This document shows positions 49,009 through 58,845 of a DNA stretch of 64,000 nucleotides, piece by piece (within the stretch, counting starts at the first letter, position 1; each line of letters begins with the position of its first letter). The position numbers and the translations under genes are program-made. Origin of the DNA: Zygnema circumcarinatum (taxonomy: Eukaryota; Streptophyta; Zygnematophyceae; Zygnematales; Zygnemataceae); contig CM074804.1 of NCBI GenBank assembly GCA_037447605.1, forward strand, positions 6,861,193-6,925,192, written 5' to 3'. The notes below the pieces were generated by a model that saw only the letters and a list, made by a program, of their open reading frames with translations, was not told where the DNA came from and did no database searches.

Positions 49009-49720
49009 AAAAAAAAAACTGACTCCATTAAGCAATCACGGTCTTCGAACCCTAGTTAGTGGCTGCCAACCATTGGTTGGAATCATTGCCATTGGTCGCC
49101 AAATTGATCCACAGACGGCCCGCCCGCAGCATGCATGCATGGATCCACCGCCCGTACGGACGGAAGCGTGCGGGCGACAACGGTACGCGACAGGCCGTAC
49201 GGACGGCCCTCCCCCGCCCGCCCGCCCTCGGGCCCGCCGCCCGCGCCGGGCAGGGAAGGGGACCCCCCTTGGCGGGGACCCCACGTGGCGCTTTTGCGGG
49301 CGGCAGAAATGTCGGTCTCTTTGTCTCGTAGCGCGTGTCCCGTCCCGTGGCCCGCCACGCTGGCAGCGGCGCCGCGCCGCCGTACCACAGCGGACGCCGC
49401 CTGCCCGCATCCGTCCAAGCCGCCGCCCGGCGCCCCGCCACCTATCTGGCGCCGAGATCGCGCCACCACGTCATCCGCCCGCCGCCCGCCGACGTGGCGA
49501 GCGGGGCGCCGTCCCTCCGCGCGGCGTCACTCGCGCCGTGTCGGCGCACGCGCCCGCCCGCGCTCGGCCAATGCGCGGCCGCCACCTGGGGCGGCGCACG
49601 GGAGGGGACGCGGTCAAAGTACGGGGGGCGGTCAGGGCGGGCGCGTAGCGGAGCGAAGAGGGAGAGGGGAGAGAGAGGGAGAGAGGGAGGGGAAGGGGAA
49701 GCTCCGGGAGGGAGGGCGCC
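49009..49720 (+). promoter_or_regulatory. MYB upstream region
   Basis: The region is GC-rich, with CCCCACGTGGCGC near 49280 and an inverted ccaaccattggttgg word near 49067. Right before the ATG lies a purine-rich tract (gagagggagagagggagggg type, 49655-49718), a feature shared with other genes here. Long ORFs on both strands are composition shadows. Confidence 0.5.
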
Positions 49721-51972
49721 ATGGCCGCTTGCGTCGCGTCAGAAGCGAGCGCCGCGGAGGCGGGCGGGGGCGGGAAGAGGGCACGGGTGGCAGAGGGCGC
49801 GGGGGCGCGCGTGCGCGGTGCGTGGAGTGCGGAGGAAGATGCGCTGCTGCGGCGGCTGGTGGCGGAGGGCGGCGCGCGGCAGTGGGGGGCCGTCGCGGCG
49901 CGCATCCGCGGGCGGAGCAGCAAGAGCTGCCGGCTGCGGTGGTGTAACCACCTGCACCCGCGCGTCAGCAAGGCGCCCTTCACGCGCGAGGAGGACCGCA
50001 TGATCGTGCTCAGCTACGCCGCCATCCGCTCGCGCTGGTCCGTCATGGCCAAGGCCATGCCGGGCCGGACCGACAGCTCCATCAAGGTGAGGCCCTCGTC
50101 GCCCCGTCTGCGCAGTCGCCTGTGCGTGACTTCTGGCCAGCGCTGCAGCGCTGACTCGGAGGCGGTGTGAAGTGCTGCAGAACCACTGGTACGCCACGCT
50201 GAAGAGGAGGTACCCCGAGCTTCTGGCCGGCTACATCGCTAAAGGCGCCACGGTGAGCTGCGCCCTAACACGCTCCTTGAATGTGCACATTCCGCGCTAC
50301 TGCTGAGCTTCTTGGAGGCTTTCACCTCCGTGCAGGCTGTGGGATTACGGCGTTCAAAGGCCGCCCTGGGTCCTCCCCCTCCCCTCCCATCCTTCCCTGT
50401 CAATAACCTGCTGCTCCTTCTATGTCCGCCTGCAGATCGCGCTCCCTCCGGTCCTGCAGCTCTCTGGCAGCGCAACATCTGGCGGAAGCAGGGCCGCCAC
50501 AGTTGGTGATGAGACAGCGGCTTCACACGATGAAGACCTGCTCGGAGCTGGCGATGGCAGCAGCCCACGTCAGCAAGGCGGCTGGACGAATGCTAACCTT
50601 TGCATTCCCTTTGCGGATGTGAGTGATATGTTCCAGCTCCTTCTTGTCCGCGTTTCTGGGTCCCTTCAAACAGGAAAGCTGCTGGTCTTTTGCTAAAATC
50701 TTTAAGCGGAAGATTCGCATCTCACTGGAGCCGTTCTTGCCTGTGCAGTCTGCTATAGACGCTCTCGATGCGGCGAAGCAATCCCCAAAGTGGTCCCCTT
50801 CCACCTCCGGCCAGTCCGACTGCACTGCAGAAATTGACTTGAAATCTGTGACGGTCTGCGGGGCCGAGGTCTGCGGCGTTCAGAAATGCAGCGAAGCTCC
50901 TCAGGAGAAGAGCTTTGTGGAGTCTTGTCCATCGCCCAGGAAGGGGGGCGGGCTGCAGCCAATCGAGGAGGGCACTCTGGAAGCGATTGTAGGGAGAGAA
51001 GCGTTTCCGCAACTGCAGGAGGGGGGGCTGACTTCCTCGGACAGAAGCTCCAATGTTTCCGAATTCAGTGCTCTACAGCTGAACACAACTTACTTTCAAC
51101 ACCAAGAATGTGATGAGACAGGCAGCGTGTTTGCTGATCCTCACGATCTTATGGGAATGGCAGACGATGCAGACGGCAACGGAAGCAGTCTGACAGACGC
51201 AGCGTCGGAGGTGGAGACGCTGATCAACAGTCTCCTCACATCCAGCAGCGAGCCGTACTATGCCAAGGGACATTCTCAGCAGGTTCTGGAGGATTTTTTC
51301 TTGGACCCCAAGCTGCCGCAGCAAAGCGAGTCTTCTCAGAAGTTCGATTCCTGCGGCCCAATGTCGGCCGTGATCGCTGCTCATCCTCCTTCCCCCTGCA
51401 ACTTCAGCGTCCTGCCGGACCTCATTCTTCAAGATTCAATGGAAGAGCAGAGTTGGGATCGCACCCTTCACAGCAACATGGTCCACCTGCAGGGCGCCAT
51501 GCAGGAGAGGGGTTGCTCCTTTATCCCTTCGCCTGGAAGCCATGGCTCGTGCGCGGGAGGGGACTCTTTCCCTTTATCGCAAGTCTTTGACTCTGTTGAC
51601 TCCAATGATTGGCCCTTCGCCATGGACCACTCCTCGCCCGCTGCAGGTTGGCAGTCGACCGTTCCCCAGCAGCACCCTGCATCTGCCCACCACTCCATCT
51701 GCGATGTTTTTGCTCCCCCGCGCAACTACGCGGTAGAGAATGCTGTTGCCGCAATCCTCTCCGACTCCTGCAAGAGAGCCACGCCGCCATCGCCCTCCTT
51801 CTCTAAGCTTTCCCCAGTGTCGCACTTCCTTCTCTCCTCCATCTCCAGGGACTCCGGCCCCTCCCTTTTTAACCCTCTTGGGAGGCAATCAGCGCCGTCA
51901 TCGCATGGGCTGTGCCAAACGCATCCATCACCTTCTGCGTTCGATTCATGGGAGCAGCAGGAGCTGATCTGA
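49721..51972 (+). CDS. R2R3-MYB transcription factor
   Basis: Four exons (49721-50086, 50181-50252, 50436-50618, 50749-51972), all phase 0, give about 614 residues. Repeat R2 (about 32-82) reads RGAWSAEEDALLRRLV, QWGAVAARIRGRSSKSCRLR, WCNHL, with the regularly spaced Trp residues 35, 55 and 74. R3 (about 85-134) reads KAPFTREEDRMIV, RWSVMAKAMPGRTDSSIKNH, WYATLKRR, with Phe replacing the first Trp, as is normal in plant R3. An intron splits R3 exactly before NHW, a position common in plant R2R3-MYBs. The rest is Ser/Pro-rich and acidic with no known motif, probably regulatory. DNA binding in the nucleus follows from the family. The subgroup is not clear; R3 residues resemble the MYB44/MYB25-like lineages loosely. 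Confidence 0.92.
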
Positions 51973-53862
51973 AGAGCTGCAAAGAGCTCGCTAAACGCAT
52001 TCTACGATGCTGTCGTTTTTTCTTTTATGCGAGCCTATAGGTTCCCCATAGTCTTTGTTCTTTGTGTGAGCGATATAACAGCTTTTGCTGGGATTCACGA
52101 ATTCTGCTAAACGATGCAGGTAGTGCAGAGCCCGCTCCTTCAAGAGAATCATCTCTTTTTTCGGGGCTGCACTACAGAGTTGGCAGGAGGTTGTGAGCAG
52201 CAGCCGGGCAGGGTACACGTGGCAAGCGTGTTTTTCATCTGCCGGCTGCTCCTCCCACCCTGTTAGCCACTGCTGCTGCGCGCTCAGAGAGAGGCCGCCG
52301 TTTCTTTTTTCCGGGAGGGCAGGGCAGCCCTCCTGGTTGGTTTGAACGGCGCCCTCATGAAGCTGCGCGAGCGTGCGTCTCGGAAGAGCAGTCTGCAAAG
52401 TGGATCGAGCTGCAGGAACAGGCAGAGTAGTTAGGTTTTAAACAGGTGGTACCCATATTTGGGATATTTACCAAGACCTGGCACGTTTAGTTTGCAGCCA
52501 GATGTACTTTTTTTTGTGTTTTTAAACACGTTCCAGTCAGTTGTGACTTGTTTTGTTTTGTATTCAAAGGGGACTCTTTCAAAGTGAGGTGTTTTCTCGT
52601 AACGAAGACTGATTGTAAAGTAGTTGAATGCTCGTATTGAAATGCTTGCTTGGCGGCTGGAGACCGGTGTTTTATTGTGCTTGATAAGCTTTGTATGAAG
52701 GCGCTACTTTTTTGAAGCAAGAGCTCAGAATACACTGCTGATTTCGCAAAATGCAGAGGAGCAGTAACAGCCAGATTTAGCGTGGTGGTTGTACTGTCTA
52801 GGATGATATTTGTCAACCTATTTGACTGCGTTGATTTCGGAATAAAATATTGATTAGCACAACATTGACATTTCAGACCAGTTCCACCCCACCTTACCTC
52901 GAAGTTGTCAGCTTTTTCTGTTTTCGTCAGCTGATCTCAAATGAGAGTCTGCTTGTTTTTTCTCCATCCTGCTTATCACCTAGCCAACTGTTCTTACTGA
53001 TAATCCATTCTTACCGTTCGACAAACAAACAGACCATCGGCAGTTTATTTCATAACTGCCCTAACATTGCTACTGACTGCACTACTCACCATCGTGGACA
53101 GATCGCATGACCAGAAACCCAACGGCCTCCGCAACATGGAGTTTCTAGTTTCAGCAAAACATACACAGTATACGTCCGGATCACAACTTAACTTCTCCTT
53201 GTCTAACAAATTCACGTGTGCATTGCAGAGTGAGCATTGCTTACAAGATTTCGCTTGTACATCCACTGCTTGCTCATCACCCACCCTTTGTCATCCTCAA
53301 TTTGCAGATCGAAAACCCCGAATATTATTGGAGGCGAATAAGGCAATTATTTGGAAAAGTATTACAGTAGTGTCTCCTGCTACGATAGACTCCTGGACCG
53401 CTACCAAACTTCTGCGGCAGCTTAGCGCCAGTCGGCTCGGGCGAGGGGGGAGACAGGGGATAGGGTTAACGGGGCGAGCCACGACGTGACACGTTAGGCT
53501 CACGTAGAGTCAGGCATGGCATGCCATGGCTGATGATGTGGATCTTGGGGGTTTCCAGCAGCTGGATTGCTGTATTACAGTGTATTGGCTGGCTTTAAAA
53601 TGCAATTGGGAATTTGGAGGTTCGGATGTGCTCTGCTTTGTACCATAACGGAGCCTGTAACTGGACAACGTTGAGGTGCATTTTTCAGTCTTCACCAAAA
53701 AATTACAGTGTCCTCCCACCTTCCAGGACCTCGGACCTCGGGATGGAAGGGAAACGAGGAAATGGGAGCACAGAGACATCGAAAGTATTATGATTCCAGG
53801 AGCTGAAGACAGCTGATAATGTGCAGCAAATTACTTGTCCTTGTGGTAAATGTTTATGGACT
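51973..53862. other. 3' flank of MYB and intergenic region
   Basis: A ggaataaaatattg signal near 52840 may lie in a transcript end. The rest holds no ORF with recognisable content. Near 53510-53530 is a short catggcatgccatg palindrome. Confidence 0.4.
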
Positions 53863-54470
53863 TCAGGGCTTGGCATGCACCTTGTCTGCAGCGACCTGTA
53901 AAGGCTCGTGGCCTTTCAGTTTCAGGGCATTTTCCTTCAATGCAACTTGCCCAAGGGGCGTGTGCAGCACAGCCGCGCTCTCATCTGAAGCTCTCGCAGG
54001 AAACCGAGCAAACTCGACATGCGGTCTCGGCCCGAGCCTGGCCGGGGCGGCCTCGCCGCTGTGCTGCCGAGCCATGGCGGCCCCCACTTCGTCGGGAAAC
54101 GTGGCGAGGTTTACCTTGGCCTGGAAACTTGCCAAGGGGATGGCAAGGTGGAAGAAGCCGCCTCGGTTTGGAATAGCAGCTAAGGCGAGTGCGGCTGCAA
54201 GAGGCGGTGGCTGCTCGAATCATCGCGGACGTTGTGAAGGGGAAGGAGTTCGTATCGCGAGAAGTTCTGCAGCGTCTCCAGATGTGGCTGGACTCGCATA
54301 GCCTCAGAGTCGACCAGCTCATCCATGCCGCCAGTAGGCTTGGAACGAGGAGCAGCTCCCTGATATTGCAGGCGATGCCAACCCTGGCGATGATGGCACC
54401 TCAGCCTCCACCCCCATGGCGCCGTCCTCCCCTCTCCCGCCTCCGCCTCCGCCTCCGCCTCCGCCATGGC
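53863..54470 (-). CDS. Hypothetical two-exon protein on the minus strand
   Basis: The last exon, 54194-53863 after a CTCTTGCAG acceptor, reads ALALAAIPNRGGFFHLAIPL, ASFQAKVNLATFPDEVGAAM, RFPARASDESAAVLHTPLGQ and VALKENALKLKGHEPLQVAA, then stops; this looks like real protein. The start is uncertain. An ATG at about 54466, in a purine-rich tract, begins MAEAEAEAEAGEGRTAPW and could join through a weak donor at CAGG|GTTGGC. Upstream CACGTGG motifs near 54630 and 54685 fit a minus-strand promoter. The plus strand is also open here (a VVKGKEFVSREVLQRLQMWL frame), so the strand is not settled. I recognise no family. Confidence 0.35.
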
Positions 54471-54947
54471 TGGACCGCGGAAGAGGGTGAGGGATCCTCC
54501 AGCGGAGGCCCGGCCGGGCAGACCTCCAACTTTCTGACGTCTTGCATGCGTCATCATCCAGCCCGGTTTCCAGATTCCAACTGAAAGCCTTTTGGCGTCG
54601 TGACCGTAAAATAGGGTACAATGCTGCCACGTGGCTAGTGCTGACTGGAGCGAAATGGCACAGATTGTGGCCACTTACTACCACGTGGCAGATTCTACTG
54701 GAGCGGCCTATTTTCGCCTTCCCCCTCCGGCCTCCCCCCCCGGTTTCAAGTCGGAGCGGCACGTGTGGACGGCTCGCAAGTTTTTGTATGGAAACAAAAT
54801 TTGAGGCGCGGAAAGTTTCCTCGAACATCTCCGCATTCTCTCTGATAGCGCCCGACCTGCTGACGTACGCACAACGTCAGAAGGGCTCTGCCGACGTGAC
54901 GTGACGTGGGGTGACGTGAAAAGGACCCGAGCCGAGGACGGCGTGGC

Positions 54948-55290
54948 ATTGATCTCACGATGAATCAAATACTGTAGGGGGAGTCAGACATTGACCATCG
55001 CGTACTATATTTCCGAATTTAGTATACTAAATGCCAAAGTTTCGTGTACGAATTCCGGGTCGGGATCCCTGGCTCCGCCGTACACAGCCGTACCGAAATG
55101 CGCACCTAGCCAATGCTTAATTCGCCCGACAACCTTACTAAATTGATTTGGCGATGGTCAATGTCTGACTCTCCCTAATGTACATGCACAAATTGAGCAT
55201 GGGAAACAACGAGGAATTGGTCGCAGAGGTCCTAAGGACAAAAGGAAAAGGCTAGGAGCGTAAAGCTACGCCTCGGCTCAACAACGCAGT
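54948..55290. repeat. Copy of the 9.6-kb foldback family, split by a MITE
   Basis: The left part (ggcattgatctcacgatg) and the right part (ttggtcgcagaggtcctaag, taaagctacgcctcggctca, acaacgcag) match the right arm at 9760-9870 and the inverse of 9600-9680 respectively. The match is interrupted at 54977-55175 by element C. It is in inverse orientation relative to the flank at 9600-9660. Confidence 0.7.
54977..55175. mobile_element. MITE-like element C, 199 bp, TA target duplication
   Basis: The terminal inverted repeats of 25 bp (gggggagtcagacattgacc ... ggtcaatgtctgactctccc) differ at only one or two positions and are flanked by TA. The outer gtcagac word is shared with elements A and B, so all three probably belong to related families. 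It is nested inside another repeat. Confidence 0.88.
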
Positions 55291-55544
55291 CCTCCCTCGA
55301 AGCAGCCACGAAGGTCGCCGAAGTGTGGCACATCGCGCATCCAAACGGGCGTCGAGGCAACCAAAAAGTCGCAACAGCCATAGGAGACTCCTCGTCAGCG
55401 TCACGTCACGGCGGGCATATGCGCGCCTCTTGCTTTGCGCGCGCCATGGAGGGCAATCTCAGAGTTGTGCACTGCCGTCCAAGGAGTGAAGTTAGCCGAT
55501 CCGACGCCCCAAGCTTCAGCTATCCATTGGCAGATCCACAGCCG

Positions 55545-55664
55545 GCCGCTGTCCACGTGGCCCTGTCTGCCGCTGTCCACATAGCCCCATCTGCCGCTGT
55601 CCACGTGGCACCATCTGCCGCTGTCCACGTAGCCCAATCTGCCGCTGTCCACGTGGCCCCGTCC
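55545..55664. repeat. 24-bp tandem repeat carrying CACGTGG, five copies
   Basis: The unit is gccgctgtccacgtggcccc plus ayct. Three of the five copies keep ccacgtgg; the others read ccacatag and ccacgtag. The AAVHVAPS-type ORF across it comes from the repeat. Confidence 0.93.
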
Positions 55665-55860
55665 GCCACACACGCCTGACTTTGATCCTCAACCGTCGAT
55701 CTCTGCATCCGTACGGGTACATTGCCGTACAGTCGACAAAGTACAGTATCTGTACGGTCATACGGGGGTGGGCTCGCAGTTCCGTACCGGCCAGACCGAA
55801 AAAGGAGGCGGGCGGGCCGCCAGCCTGGGCAGCGCGCCACGCGGCGGAGCTGGCTGTACG

Positions 55861-55990
55861 GGGGAGGGAGGGAGGGAGGGAGGGAGGGAGGGAGGGAGGG
55901 AAGGGAGGTAAGGGGAGGGGAGGTGGGCAGCTTCCTTTATTATTACTGTTGTTCGCCTCCCTCCCTCCCTCCCTCCCTCCCTCTCTCTCG
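55861..55990. repeat. (GGGA)n and (CCCT)n tracts facing each other
   Basis: A ggagggagggagggaggg run (55861-55922) is followed about 35 bp later by a cctccctccctccctccc run (55955-55985), making an inverted low-complexity pair. Open frames in this region are shadows. Confidence 0.85.
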
Positions 55991-56439
55991 GAGGGAGAGA
56001 TCGTGAGGTGAATCTTCTGGTTGCGCGGGCGCGCGGCAGAACCGTTCGCGAGACAGCTGCAGCAGCACGAGGCGGTTGCAGAAAATCGCCCGCCGGTAAC
56101 CGGCAGGAGAGAGGGCGAGGAGAACCCCGCTAGAGCGAGTTGGACCGGGAGGGGTAGGGGTCACGTAGAGGGCCTCAAACGAGCCACCTGGCGCGGTTTA
56201 ATGGCTCCACCCTTTTCCGTACGGCGCAATCGTGCATGCTCTAGAGAGATGTTGGCAGACTATCGGATCGCAGCATGGTGCCAAAAAATCTTAGTTAGGT
56301 CCTTGAGGAGGCAAGGACACTGCTCGTGGTGGTAGAACCTGCTATAATTGCATCACTTCTCTCCATCTTTAAAGCTGCTTCGATCATTGCCGGAGATTAG
56401 CCGCACGAGCGATCTTTTTATATTTTGTTATAAATTTCG

Positions 56440-56760
56440 GAATCTTAGAACTACGGTACAGAAGTACAGTAGGGCCCAAAACCACCTTCTTTTTGTAACG
56501 GTACGGATAGATGTACGGTTCCGTATGGGCGGCTCAACTGCCGTGGTGGGCTCGCCATTCGCCAACCATTGGCCGCTGCCAACCGCGGCACTGCCATTGC
56601 CATTGCTATGACGTCACGTCACGCCATCAGTCCAACCGTTCCATGACAACACGTGTCGTAATGCCACTTGACATCATCCCAAAGTGTTATAAATGTTTAT
56701 AAAAGTGGCCCTATTTTTAGAACGCCGTGTAAAAGAACCGGAGAAAAGTAATATTATAGT
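56440..56760. repeat. Dispersed repeat copy 2 (empty-site form)
   Basis: This is the counterpart of the repeat at 9330-9910. The blocks cgccattcgccaaccattgg, gcactgccattgccattgc, gttataaatgtttataaaag and tggccctatttttagaac follow in the same order. It lacks the 300-bp foldback insert present in copy 1. Confidence 0.75.
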
Positions 56761-58845
56761 AGAAACATAATGTTACGGCCGTCCCTGCTTGACACTCGGC
56801 GTCGGTATCACTGCGTGAAAAATCGAGTAAGGCCACCCGGGGGGGTGGGGGGGGTGGGGGGGGGGCAGGTGTACCGTGTGCTGGATTCAAAACTCGAGTC
56901 AAAAATCGCTTTTGACTGCGGTCAAACGCACTTCCAATCGCAGGTCTCGAATCGGAAAGATGTGTCCTGAAATCGAAAAAACTGTCACGCTGGTCGTCCG
57001 TCAACTGGTCCAGTTTGGTAGCTGTCTGGCGCCCCTGTTCTCTTCAAGTCAGCATCAGTGGCAACCTTTGTCAGGATCTCATCAATCAATTCACGGAAAA
57101 TCACATGATTCACTCGAGGTCAGGCGGGAGGGGGACTGTAAGTGAAGGGCGTTAGCGGGGCTTTCATTAATTCCCCGTCCGCGGCAGGCGGGTCCCGCGC
57201 TATGCCTCGCAGAGGCGTGTGCTGGAGCAGGCAGGCCGGCACGTGTCACGCGCATGAAAAGTATTTTACAACTCACTTTCGTATGTATGCACATAGATTC
57301 GTTGGCCATCTCACGACACATGACACCATCGGACATCATGTCAAACAATAGTAATAAAAAGAACTGGCATCAATGTAATGGCGACACTGGCTTACTATGC
57401 CCAAGCGTGTTGCCATGGGGAGGCTCCACATGTTCCCATTCACGACCCTTTTTTTTAACCATGATTGGGAAATGTCAAGATTGCGGCGCGTGAGCAGGGG
57501 TAGAACGGGGGAGAAGGCGGCGGTTTGCAGCTGAGGGACGGTGGCGAACCTAGTCAGATCAGTTGTGGTCGAGTTTGACTTACTCAAGTCAGGTGATATT
57601 TTGACTAGTGAAAGTAGATGAAATGTACGCAACTTATGTTCTTGGTCGAGTTTTACGTGTAAGCTGACCAATAAAAATGCTATGCGTGAAAGATGCTTCT
57701 ATGATGAGCTTTTCTAATGGCACAAGAAGACTATACATGACATGGACAAGTCTACGAATACGTGGAGTTATAGCTGCATACAGGGCGGCCTAGCTCTAAC
57801 TGTTCACGAAGGATCGAGGCTTCCTTCCAATTCTAGTAATGTTGAAGTACATGCAAAGCTTCTCACATGCACGTGTTTCTGCGTTAGAAAGACTGCATGA
57901 AAACATGCAAAACAAATAAAACTATGTCTTCAAAAAACAAAGCGGATGACTGGGAGAAGTTCATGCGGATAAGGAACGTGTCACCAACTACGAATACCAT
58001 AAAGGACGAAAATGCTCCAACAAGCTCTTAAAGTCTGTACTATTCAATGCCGAAAGTCAGGCACAACTTTCAATTTCTACATTGTTTCTCGGCGGACAGA
58101 CAGCTTCCACGAGACAGGCCAGTAACCCTCCTGCAGTATCTTCTCGTATTCCCGAGGCATCCCCAACAGCAATAGCTTAAGCAGATCATCGATCATCTTC
58201 GTTCACGAGAATTTTCAAAGCAGCCTGTTTAAAGCCCACCCTGAGGGAAAACAAACGGCAGTGATGGCAGACAGATGAAGTCTCCTGTGTTGATAACCGT
58301 TATTGAATGCCGAGGTTTACATCCAAGTGTCAATCAAGACTATTGCCTCCTACTCTACTCTACTCTTTTTTCGGCTATTTTTTCATCAATGAATAGCCGT
58401 ACTCACTATTCTAATGCCCTAAGACTATCTCTGCTCGTGTGAAGGCAGCTCGCTGCTTTGATTGCAGCGACAAGCTAATGTTTCTAGGTGGCCCTCATGT
58501 CTAGGGAACTGTCGGACAGGCTGCGAATTAAATGAAGGAATATGTACTGCAGACGTTCCAAGTGATAGCCTAACTCTCGAAGTAGCCGGCGACGATGCTC
58601 TTATTCGAGTCTTTGTAAAGACTTCCGAAGTTCTAGGCTAAGTTCTAGACACTCTAATATTTAATTACACTGAGCTGGCAACTGCCAATAAACTGGCGCT
58701 AACTACAGGCAGAGTGTTAAAAAACAAGTCCTACCGCGAACCTACAGCAGCGTCAAAAAGAAAGCCTCTACCTAATCGGCTGTTGGACTAAGCGAACAAG
58801 TCGAAATGCCGAGACTATGCTACACTGTTTGCCGCCTGAATCCCG
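56761..58845. other. Intergenic region, 3' of the Ser/Pro-rich gene
   Basis: A G-rich run (ggggtggggggggtgggg) lies near 56840-56866. A minus-strand short ORF ends at about 58079 (ATG about 58198; MIDDLLKLLLLGMPREYEK and so on, 39 codons) and may be a terminal exon or chance. I see no other coding evidence. Confidence 0.35.

Noticed and set aside
48974-50003. Several long GC-rich ORFs before and over the MYB start
   Set aside because: They are shadows of the promoter and of MYB exon 1 in other frames.
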